A stretch of 6,621 bases of DNA from Spirochaetaceae bacterium (GTDB taxonomy: Bacteria; Spirochaetota; Spirochaetia; SZUA-6; Bin103), in NCBI GenBank assembly GCA_028820215.1, contig JAPPKD010000207.1, positions 1 through 6,621 on the forward strand, written 5' to 3'. The notes beneath the pieces were generated by a model. It was not told the origin of the DNA and did not search any database. It saw only the letters and a list, made by a program, of their open reading frames with translations. Shown one piece after another: positions 1-6,400 of the stretch; positions within the stretch are counted from its first letter, which is position 1, and each line of letters starts with the position of its first letter. The position numbers were made by a program, and so were the translations under genes.

Positions 1-539
1 GGGTGGATGGCGGCCAGCCCCGGCAGGTCGGCGACCCGGTCGTTGATCTTGGGGTTGTACTTCATGGTGCACGAGCCGAGCGGGTAGAAGCCCTGGTCGA
101 CCGAGAAATTGCGCCGCGAAGTGTTGGTGAAGTGGCGCACCACCTCCGGCTCCGACAGTTCCGGCAGCGGCAGCTCGGCGCGCAGCAGCTCGTACGGCAG
201 CGGCGCGCTGCGCGGCACGTCGAGGGCGGCGAGCTGGACGCCGGTGCGGCCCGGCACCGACTGTTCGAACAGCAGCGGCGGCGCGGGCAGCAACGCGCTC
301 CCGGCGGGAGTCGCCGCGGTCGACGGTTGCCCGCCCTGGTCCGGCGCTCGCGCGTTGCCGGGCGCCGCACTTGGCGAACGCATCCCGCTCGCGGGCGGTG
401 TGCCGGCTTCGGCGCGGCCGGAGTCCTCCGCCGCCCGTGCGCTTCCCGGCGCGGCATCACGGGGCTGCGCTGCCGCTTCGCCGGGTAGCCGGGCGCCGGC
501 GTGGTCCCCGCCGGCGCGGCGGTATTGTGCCGCGCTCAT
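1..539 (-). CDS. gcvPB: Glycine dehydrogenase (decarboxylating) subunit 2, 5' part (C-terminal end outside window)
   Basis: This is the second subunit of the split P-protein, which with GcvPA decarboxylates glycine and transfers the aminomethyl group to lipoyl-GcvH in the cytoplasm. The frame is open from ATG 539-537 to the window edge (179 codons seen). The family signature is clear: [10 protein letters not shown] near residues 91-100, then [19 protein letters not shown] at about 144-162. The PLP-binding lysine lies further on, outside the window. The ATG overlaps the gcvPA stop as ATGA, which suggests translational coupling. Homology begins only near residue 84. The first 82 or so residues are an Ala/Gly/Pro/Arg-rich, probably disordered extension. 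A TTG at 293-291, preceded by GGGAG with 4 nt spacing, would give a normal-length N-terminus. The identity is secure; the start is uncertain. Confidence 0.93.
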   Translation of the reverse strand, partial: MSAAQYRRAGGDHAGARLPGEAAAQPRDAAPGSARAAEDSGRAEAGTPPASGMRSPSAAPGNARAPDQGGQPSTAATPAGSALLPAPPLLFEQSVPGRTGVQLAALDVPRSAPLPYELLRAELPLPELSEPEVVRHFTNTSRRNFSVDQGFYPLGSCTMKYNPKINDRVADLPGLAAIH

Positions 540-1879
540 GACGCGACCGCCTGCACCAGCCGGTCGATGGCGGAGCGGGAATTGAGTTCGGTGGCGGTCA
601 ACAACCAGCAGCCCTCCAGGCCAAGGTCGAAGCGGCCCAGGTCGAGGCCGCCGATGATGCCCTCCCGTTCCCACAGCCGGCGGTTCAGTTCCGCCGGGGG
701 CAGCGGCGGGCGCACCACGAACTCGCGGAAGAACGGGGCGCGAAACGGTCGTTCCATACCCGGCAGCGCGCCGAGACGGTCCGCCAGGTAGTGGCTGCGG
801 TGGTAGCACTGGTCGGCCACCTCGCGCAGCCCCGACGGGCCGAGCGCCGCTAGGTAGATCGTTACCGCGGTGGCGATCAGCGCCTCGTTGGTACAGATGT
901 TGCTAGTCGCCTTCTCGCGGCGAATGTCCTGCTCGCGCGGTTTGAGGGTGAGCACGAACCCGCGCCGGCCGTCAGCATCGTGAGCCAGCCCGGCCAGGCG
1001 GCCCGGCATCTGCCGCACGTTGCGCATCGAGGTGGCGAGCAGGCCGACGTAGGGGCCGCCGTAGAACAGCGGCAGGCCGAGCGGCTGCCCCTCGGCGGTG
1101 GCAATGTCGGCGCCCAGCTCCCCCGGCGGGCGCAGCATCGCCTGAGCGACCGGGTCGGCGGACACCACCGACAGCGCGCCGCCGTCGTGGGCCGCCTCGC
1201 TGAGCTCCGCGACCGGCTCGACCACGCCGAGGAAATTGGGGTATTGCACCAGGACGGCGGCGGTCTCGGCGTCGATGGCCGCGGCAACCGCCTCCGGCTC
1301 GGTGCGCCCGGTGGTGCGGTCGAAGGGGATGGTGGCGATGCGCAGGCCGATACCCGACAGGTAGGTGGCCAGCACCTCGCGGTACTCCGGATGGACCGCC
1401 TCGCTTACGGCGATGGTGGTGCGTCCGCGGCGCAGGCGGGCGGCCATCAGCGCCGCCTCGGCCAGCGCGGTGGAGCCGTCGTACATCGACGCGTTCGCTA
1501 CCTCCATGCCGAACAGCCGGGCAACCATGGTCTGGAACTCGAAGATGGTCTGCAGGGTGCCCTGGCTCACCTCCGGCTGGTAGGGGGTGTAGGCGGTGTA
1601 GAATTCGCTGCGGAACAGCAGGTGCGGGACCAGCGCCGGGGTGTAGTGGTGGTAGGCGCCGGCGCCGAGGAAGCAGCTATGGGTATCGGTGGAGCCGTTG
1701 CGCCCCGCCAGGTCGCGAAACAGCGCGGCCACCTCCTGCTCGCTGAGCCCGTCCGGCAGGTCGAGGCGGGGGAAGCGGTGCGCGCGCGGCACGTCGGCGA
1801 ACAGCTCCTCGATCGACTCGGCGCCGATGGCCGCCAGCATGGCGGCGACCTCCGCCTCGGTGTGGGGAGTGTAGCGCAC
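536..1879 (-). CDS. gcvPA: Glycine dehydrogenase (decarboxylating) subunit 1
   Basis: This is the first subunit of the two-gene P-protein of the glycine cleavage system, which acts with GcvPB in PLP-dependent glycine decarboxylation. It has 447 residues, the usual length for the family. Recognisable blocks in order are the N-terminal RYTPHTEAE (2-10), [12 protein letters not shown] (70-81), [14 protein letters not shown] (97-110), [10 protein letters not shown] (129-138), [16 protein letters not shown] (264-279) and [14 protein letters not shown] (321-334). The start is GTG at 1879-1877, chosen because the conserved N-terminus begins exactly there. It lies 12 nt after the gcvH stop, with only a weak GAGA-like ribosome site. 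The TGA stop shares bases with the gcvPB ATG. No damage is seen. Confidence 0.97.
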   Translation of the reverse strand: MRYTPHTEAEVAAMLAAIGAESIEELFADVPRAHRFPRLDLPDGLSEQEVAALFRDLAGRNGSTDTHSCFLGAGAYHHYTPALVPHLLFRSEFYTAYTPYQPEVSQGTLQTIFEFQTMVARLFGMEVANASMYDGSTALAEAALMAARLRRGRTTIAVSEAVHPEYREVLATYLSGIGLRIATIPFDRTTGRTEPEAVAAAIDAETAAVLVQYPNFLGVVEPVAELSEAAHDGGALSVVSADPVAQAMLRPPGELGADIATAEGQPLGLPLFYGGPYVGLLATSMRNVRQMPGRLAGLAHDADGRRGFVLTLKPREQDIRREKATSNICTNEALIATAVTIYLAALGPSGLREVADQCYHRSHYLADRLGALPGMERPFRAPFFREFVVRPPLPPAELNRRLWEREGIIGGLDLGRFDLGLEGCWLLTATELNSRSAIDRLVQAVAS

Positions 1880-1891
1880 GGCCGTCTCGGG

Positions 1892-2272
1892 TCAGGGCAG
1901 CAGCGCGGCGTACGCCGTAGCGTCCAGCAGCCCGGACTGCTCGTCGGCAAACCGGCTCGGGCGCACCTTGATCAGCCAGCCGCCGTCGTAGGGAGACTCG
2001 TTGACCCGTTGCGGCGCCGCTTCCAGGTCGCCGTTGACGGCGGTTATCTCGCCGCTGATCGGGGCGTACAGGTCACTGGCGGCCTTGACGCTCTCGATCA
2101 CGCCGAACGACTCCCCCTGCACGATCTCGCTGCCGACTTCCGGCAACTCGACGTAGACCACGTCGCCGAGCTCGCCCTGGGCATGATTGGTAATGCCAAT
2201 CACCGCGATCTCACCGTCCTGGCGCAACCATTCGTGCTCCGCGGTATAGCGCAGATCCTCGGGAATGCTCAC
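1892..2272 (-). CDS. gcvH: Glycine cleavage system H protein (lipoyl carrier)
   Basis: The 126-residue lipoyl-carrier protein shuttles the aminomethyl group between P-protein, T-protein and L-protein. The lipoylation motif ESVKAASDLYAP is at residues 60-71, with Lys63 as the predicted lipoyl-lysine. The N-terminal LRYTAEHEWLR (7-17) and ITNHAQGELGDVVYVELP (27-44) are also typical. The start is GTG at 2272-2270, not a longer in-frame upstream ATG. Family homology begins there, and an AGGAG ribosome site lies 8 nt upstream, whereas the longer reading would run back into gcvT. The length matches the family norm of roughly 120-130 residues. It sits between gcvT and gcvPA in the same operon. Confidence 0.97.
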   Translation of the reverse strand: MSIPEDLRYTAEHEWLRQDGEIAVIGITNHAQGELGDVVYVELPEVGSEIVQGESFGVIESVKAASDLYAPISGEITAVNGDLEAAPQRVNESPYDGGWLIKVRPSRFADEQSGLLDATAYAALLP

Positions 2273-2280
2273 TTCACTTG

Positions 2281-2285
2281 CTCCT
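2281..2285 (-). promoter_or_regulatory. Ribosome-binding site of gcvH
   Basis: AGGAG on the minus strand lies 8 nt before GTG 2272-2270. It is a good Shine-Dalgarno match and decides the gcvH start against the longer upstream open frame. Confidence 0.8.
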
Positions 2286-2345
2286 GGTCCGAAAGTGTCG
2301 GTCTGCAGGGCGCTGCCTGCGCATCGAATTCCATCGTCTTCCGTT

Positions 2346-3446
<1,101 letters not shown>

Positions 3447-3724
3447 ACCACCATGATACCGATCCTGCCGGCACAATTCAGCCGGCCGCGAGCCGGTCTC
3501 GAAGCGCACCCGCAAGCCGCCCGAGGACCACTGCGCGCAACGGGCTGGTGGCCTGATTCAGCCGGCGCAGGGCGGCCCCAAGCGCGCCCACACGGCGCCC
3601 CCGCGGCCCACCTTGCGTCAACGGACCGGTGGCGCAACAATGCGCGCGCGGGCGCTGCCCTCGGGCGCGAACGCACCAAATGCGGCGCGCGTCCATCGCG
3701 TGGCGACTTGAGGACTATGCAATC
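3447..3724. promoter_or_regulatory. Divergent intergenic region between gcvT and the ThDP enzyme gene
   Basis: These 278 nt must carry the promoters of both divergent genes. For the plus-strand gene, a weak candidate is TTGCGT (3613-3618), a 17-nt gap and AACAAT (3636-3641). A short inverted repeat, TTGCG (3613-3617) with CGCAA (3633-3637), overlaps it and could be an operator. CCGGC/GCCGG (3482-3496) forms another small hairpin. I found no convincing gcv-side promoter and none of the conserved glycine-riboswitch segments. Confidence 0.35.
3710..3714 (+). promoter_or_regulatory. Ribosome-binding site of the ThDP enzyme gene
   Basis: GAGGA lies 10 nt before ATG 3725. The next in-frame ATG (3734) would be 19 nt away, so this site favours 3725. 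Confidence 0.55.
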
Positions 3725-5323
3725 ATGCCCAGGATGACCGGCGGCCAGGCGCTCGCCCGACAACTGCACCGCGAGGGGGTGCGGGTGATCTTCGGCCTGC
3801 CCGGCGTGCAGCTCTACCACCTGCTCGACGGGCTCGCCGAGCAGGAAGAGATCCGCTTCATCACCACCCGCCACGAGCAGGCCACCACCTACATGGCGGA
3901 CGGCTACTCGCGCACCGGCGCCGGTATCGGCACCGCGCTGGTGGTGCCGGGGCCCGGGCTGCAGAACGCCTCGGCCGGCATCGGCACCGCCTACTCGGCG
4001 TCGTCGCCGATGCTGGTGATCGCCGGCCAGGTGGAGCGCGGCCTGATCGGCGTGGACCGCGGGGTGCTGCACGAGATCAACGATCAGCTCGACACCGTGC
4101 GCCCGGTGATCAAGTGGGGCAAGCGGATCATGCACGCCGCCGACGCCGCGCAGGGGGTGCACGAGGCGTTCGTGCAGTTGCGCTCCGGGCGCCCGCGCCC
4201 GGTGGAGATCGAGATTCCGCCCGAGGCGCTGGCCGAGAAGGCGGAGGTCGAGCTGCTCGACCCGGCCGAGTGCGCACGCAGGGCGGCCGGCGACGCGGAG
4301 GTCGCGCGCGGGGCAGAGTTGCTCGCTGGCGCGTCCAACCCGGCGATCTGGGCGGGCGGCGGGGTGCATGCGTCCGACGCCCACGAGGCGCTGCTGCAGG
4401 TGGCCGAGCACCTGCAGGCGCCGGTGTTCGCGACCGGCGAAGGGCGCGGCGCGATCTCGGACCGCCACCATCTTTCGCTGGGGCCGATCAGCTTCGGGCG
4501 CGACAGCTACCGCGAAAGGCGCGCCGAGCACGACGTGATCCTGGCGGTGGGTACCCGGATGGCAATGCCGGCGCTGCTCAGCGGCCAGCAGGTGGTGCAG
4601 ATCGACATCGACGCGGAGGAGATCGGGCGCAACTACGCCAACACCGCCGGCTTGGTGGGCGACGCGCGCGCCACCCTGGAGGCGCTGTACCGCCAGTTGC
4701 AGGAGCGCACGGCGCCGCGCCCGAGCCGGCAGGCGGAACTGGAGGCGCTCTATGCCGGGCGGTTCGACGGCTCCGCGGAGCCGGAGCCGCTGAAGTCGTT
4801 CATGCGGGCAATCCGCTCCGCCACCCCCGACGACGGCATCATCGTGCAGGACTTCACCCAGCTCGGCTACTACAGCCGTGCCCACTGCCCGATCTACGCG
4901 CCGCGTTCCTACATCACCCCGTCCTACTTCGGCACCCTCGGCTACGGCTACCCCACCGCGCTCGGCGCCAAGGTCGGGCAGCCGGAGCGCGCGGTAGTGC
5001 TCATCTCCGGCGACGGCGGTTTCCTGTACAACAGCCAGGAGCTGGCCACCGCGGTGCGCTACGGCATCAATGCCGTGGCGGTAGTGTTCAACGACCACGC
5101 CTACGGCAACGTGCGCCGCGACCAGCGCCGCCGGTTCGAGGGCCGGGTGTACGGCTCGGAGCTGTACAACCCCGACTTCATGAAGCTGGCCGAGGCGTAC
5201 GGCGTGCGCGGCATGCGCGCGTTCGGCCCGGAGCAACTGGAGGCGGCCCTGCAGCGCGCCGTCGCCAGCCCGGTCCCCACCCTGATAGAGGTCCCCGTCG
5301 GCGAGCTCCCCATCCCCTACTGA
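3725..5323 (+). CDS. Thiamine-diphosphate-dependent enzyme, acetolactate synthase/benzoylformate decarboxylase superfamily
   Basis: The predicted soluble enzyme has 532 residues, the normal length of this three-domain superfamily. The N-terminal Pyr domain holds FGLPGVQLYHLLDGL (23-37) and RHEQATTYMADGYSR (49-63), where Glu51 fits the cofactor-activating glutamate, then VVPGPGLQNASAG (73-85). The middle domain spans about 190-330, with QVVQIDIDAEEIGR at 289-302. The C-terminal PP domain has the ThDP/metal motif SGDGGF (428-433) and 24 residues later NDHAYGN (456-462). The substrate cannot be assigned. The region around 110-125 (VDRGVLHEINDQ) differs from the IGTDAFQE-type loop of true acetolactate synthase, and no small regulatory subunit lies next to it. 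It is transcribed away from the gcv operon and stands alone. ATG 3734 is an alternative start. Confidence 0.92.
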   Translation: MPRMTGGQALARQLHREGVRVIFGLPGVQLYHLLDGLAEQEEIRFITTRHEQATTYMADGYSRTGAGIGTALVVPGPGLQNASAGIGTAYSASSPMLVIAGQVERGLIGVDRGVLHEINDQLDTVRPVIKWGKRIMHAADAAQGVHEAFVQLRSGRPRPVEIEIPPEALAEKAEVELLDPAECARRAAGDAEVARGAELLAGASNPAIWAGGGVHASDAHEALLQVAEHLQAPVFATGEGRGAISDRHHLSLGPISFGRDSYRERRAEHDVILAVGTRMAMPALLSGQQVVQIDIDAEEIGRNYANTAGLVGDARATLEALYRQLQERTAPRPSRQAELEALYAGRFDGSAEPEPLKSFMRAIRSATPDDGIIVQDFTQLGYYSRAHCPIYAPRSYITPSYFGTLGYGYPTALGAKVGQPERAVVLISGDGGFLYNSQELATAVRYGINAVAVVFNDHAYGNVRRDQRRRFEGRVYGSELYNPDFMKLAEAYGVRGMRAFGPEQLEAALQRAVASPVPTLIEVPVGELPIPY

Positions 5324-5339
5324 ACCACCGGCCGGCGAC

Positions 5340-5555
5340 GTGCGGCATTCCCCAGATCGTGATCGGCGACCAAGGCGACCCGGCAGCGGAGATTGCATTG
5401 CCTTGGACTGTCCGAAAGAGGGCGCGGGGGTCGTCGAGGTGCGGTTGGATCGGACGGCGGCGAACTTCATCGATCATCTCCTTGCGTTGCCTGACGTGGG
5501 AGACGATGCCGACTTCGACCGGCCACGCTCGGGGCCGCGGCCGGTTGAGCTGTGA
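5340..5555 (+). pseudogene. Possible antitoxin C-terminal remnant (VapB-like tail)
   Basis: A 71-residue open frame can be read from GTG 5340. Its second half (VVEVRLDRTAANFIDHLL, then an acidic ALPDVGDDADFDRPR stretch, to VEL) resembles the short acidic tail that follows the DNA-binding domain in VapB/AbrB-type antitoxins. The first 30 residues show no recognisable DNA-binding fold, and there is no ribosome site. The stop overlaps a GTG as GTGA, the usual antitoxin-toxin junction, but the following frame reads only V-T-K-R before a stop. This looks like a decayed toxin-antitoxin pair. The similarity is from memory of family patterns and is weak; it could also be chance coding in GC-rich DNA. 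Confidence 0.3.
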
Positions 5556-5614
5556 CCAAGCGGTGACCTGATGTGGATTGGGCTGGACCAGGTGGCGTAC
5601 TATCACCTGAGGCT

Positions 5615-5830
5615 ATGGCGGCACGCGGACAGCGGAAGAAGACGGCCGGGCGGACGCGGCGCGGCTCGCGGGACGGGCGCGGCCGGTTGCGGATCGGCAA
5701 CCAGTGGAATGCGATTACCATCATCGCGCTGTCGCAGAACAGTCCGCTGAAGGCGATTGCGGAGTTCGTCGAGAACTCGATCGTCGGCACACACTCCAGC
5801 AGATCTAGGCCACCACCGAGCGGGCGCTGA
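5615..5830 (+). pseudogene. Truncated GHKL-type ATP-binding protein (N-terminal fragment)
   Basis: A 71-codon frame starts at ATG 5615 with GAGG (5609-5612) just upstream, spacing only 2 nt. A basic, Arg/Lys/Gly-rich start (1-25) is followed by LRIGNQWNAITIIALSQNS (25-43) and LKAIAEFVENSI (45-56). This matches the opening of GHKL (MutL/Hsp90/histidine kinase fold) ATP-binding proteins, whose N-box reads E-x-x-x-N-x-x-D-A. Glu50 and Asn54 are present, but the Asp-Ala expected at 57-58 is Val-Gly. The remaining 13 residues are unlike the family, and the frame stops at 5830. Nothing downstream restores the rest of the ATPase in any frame that I can see. I infer a gene broken near position 5783, either by deletion or by insertion of foreign sequence. 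Confidence 0.6.
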
Positions 5831-5831
5831 C

Positions 5832-5861
5832 TTGACACGGATTTGGGCGGCCGCGTACACT
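5832..5861 (+). promoter_or_regulatory. Candidate sigma-70 promoter
   Basis: TTGACA (5832-5837, six of six consensus bases), an 18-nt spacer and TACACT (5856-5861, keeping the key T, A and final T) form the best promoter match I found. Transcription would begin near 5868, just after the broken ATPase frame, and run towards the transporter gene. An ATG at 5871 opens a 25-codon frame that would be almost leaderless; it has no recognisable product. Confidence 0.5.
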
Positions 5862-5965
5862 CGTCCGCAAATGGGCACCGACAGCATGCAGCCCAGCCGC
5901 CGATTGCCGCTAGCCGCGCAGCAGCCGACCTCGCGGCTCCGGTGCTGACGGCGGGACCATTGATG

Positions 5966-5989
5966 CGCGTGGCGCACAGCCGCCACGCG
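5966..5989. repeat. Perfect 9-bp inverted repeat
   Basis: CGCGTGGCG (5966-5974) and CGCCACGCG (5981-5989) are exact complements with a 6-nt loop, CACAGC. No T-run follows, so it is not an intrinsic terminator. It could fold in RNA from the 5832 promoter or bind a dimeric protein. Confidence 0.5.
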
Positions 5990-6002
5990 TCTGTGTGTAC
6001 AA

Positions 6003-6021
6003 CGGCCGACCGCGTCGGCCG
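6003..6021. repeat. Perfect 7-bp inverted repeat
   Basis: CGGCCGA (6003-6009) pairs with TCGGCCG (6015-6021) around a 5-nt loop, CCGCG. It lies only 13 nt after the 9-bp hairpin. In DNA this GC-rich it may be chance. Confidence 0.4.
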
Positions 6022-6216
6022 CAAGCTCCACCGATCCACACCAGCCGGCCGGTCCAGCGCAGCCGGAGTTGCCGGCACCTCCATACAGACAACCGACACA
6101 TCTGTGCCCGACACAGTTATCGACGACAGATGCGCGCTAGCTGCGCCACCGGCTGGTCCGATGGCCGAGCCACCGTCCTGTCAAGCTCCCCAAACAGCTC
6201 AAGAAGGGGGGTGCAA

Positions 6217-6252
6217 ATGATACTCAAAGAGCCGTGGGCGCGCGCGGCGTGA
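6217..6252 (+). CDS. Possible 11-residue leader peptide
   Basis: ATG 6217 opens an 11-codon frame, MILKEPWARAA, ending at TGA 6250-6252. The purine run AAGGGGGG (6204-6211) ends 5 nt before it, a plausible ribosome site. The last four sense codons and most of the stop lie in the 5' arm of the hairpin at 6240-6287. A translating ribosome would therefore open that hairpin, as in attenuation-type leaders. Only one Trp and one Pro codon are present, so no amino-acid sensing code stands out. Conservation is unknown. Confidence 0.3.
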   Translation: MILKEPWARAA

Positions 6253-6287
6253 GCCCGGGTGAACCCGGTGAGTCACACGCCGCGCGC
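6240..6287 (+). promoter_or_regulatory. Strong two-tier hairpin in the leader of the transporter gene
   Basis: The outer stem has 12 perfect pairs: GCGCGCGGCGTG (6240-6251) with CACGCCGCGCGC (6276-6287). An internal loop of 3 and 7 nt (AGC and TGAGTCA) leads to an inner 5-bp stem, CCGGG (6255-6259) with CCCGG (6264-6268), closed by a TGAA tetraloop. GTGA (6249-6252) can also pair with TCAC (6273-6276), so the top of the outer stem may shift register. There is no T-run after it. It lies 113 nt before the transporter ATG. Confidence 0.6.
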
Positions 6288-6315
6288 TTCTGACAACTCT
6301 TGACTCGGACTGGCA

Positions 6316-6330
6316 GCCTGCGTTGCAGGC
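6316..6330 (+). promoter_or_regulatory. Short 6-bp leader hairpin
   Basis: GCCTGC (6316-6321) pairs with GCAGGC (6325-6330) across the 3-nt loop GTT. It lies between the two larger hairpins and directly abuts the one at 6332. Confidence 0.45.
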
Positions 6331-6331
6331 G

Positions 6332-6374
6332 TGAGCGTAGCCAGGGAGCGGCAAGTCGCTCCGCAATACGCTCA
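6332..6374 (+). promoter_or_regulatory. Compound 8+6-bp hairpin just upstream of the transporter ribosome site
   Basis: The outer stem TGAGCGTA (6332-6339) pairs perfectly with TACGCTCA (6367-6374). An internal loop (GCCAG on one side, GCAA on the other) leads to an inner stem, GGAGCG (6345-6350) with CGCTCC (6357-6362), closed by GCAAGT. It ends 16 nt before the GGAG ribosome site, in an A-rich unpaired stretch, so it could control ribosome access or mRNA stability. No U-tract follows, so it is not an ordinary terminator. Confidence 0.55.
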
Positions 6375-6390
6375 ATAAACAACGATCTAT

Positions 6391-6394
6391 GGAG
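6391..6394 (+). promoter_or_regulatory. Ribosome-binding site of the substrate-binding protein gene
   Basis: GGAG lies 6 nt before ATG 6401. It supports this start over the in-frame ATG at 6389, which has no site of its own. Confidence 0.75.
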
Positions 6395-6400
6395 AAAACC

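Larger units (their letters stand above)
5831..6400. other. Gene-poor region rich in inverted repeats
   Basis: No convincing protein of normal size is seen on either strand. Open frames here lack ribosome sites and family motifs. The region holds a promoter at 5832-5861, several perfect hairpins, and the structured leader of the transporter gene. Base composition falls in GC towards the right-hand end. Confidence 0.6.

Noticed and set aside
5555..5615. TACTAT (5598-5603) as a -10 box for the GHKL fragment
   Set aside because: The only -35-like hexamer (TTGGGC at 5578) is 14 nt away, too short a spacer, so it was not annotated.
5467..6114. 215-codon minus-strand frame over the gene-poor region
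   Set aside because: It has no ribosome site or recognisable domain, and much of it is antisense to the GHKL fragment, whose plus-strand reading shows real family similarity.
5843..6220. 125-codon plus-strand frame from TTG through the inverted-repeat region
   Set aside because: It has a TTG start without a ribosome site, overlaps the promoter spacer, and has a composition without motifs.
6240..6300. Intrinsic terminator at the 12-bp hairpin
   Set aside because: The stem is strong, but the following bases (TTCTGACAACTC) are not a T-run, so Rho-independent termination is not supported.
6300..6328. Promoter with TTGACT as -35 for the transporter gene
   Set aside because: No -10-like hexamer occurs 15-19 nt downstream; that stretch is a GC-rich hairpin.
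5324..6400. tRNA, RNase P RNA, tmRNA, signal recognition particle RNA or CRISPR array in the long gene-poor region
   Set aside because: I looked for the T-loop motif, the GAGGAAAGTCC core, a tag-peptide reading frame and regularly spaced repeats; none is present.
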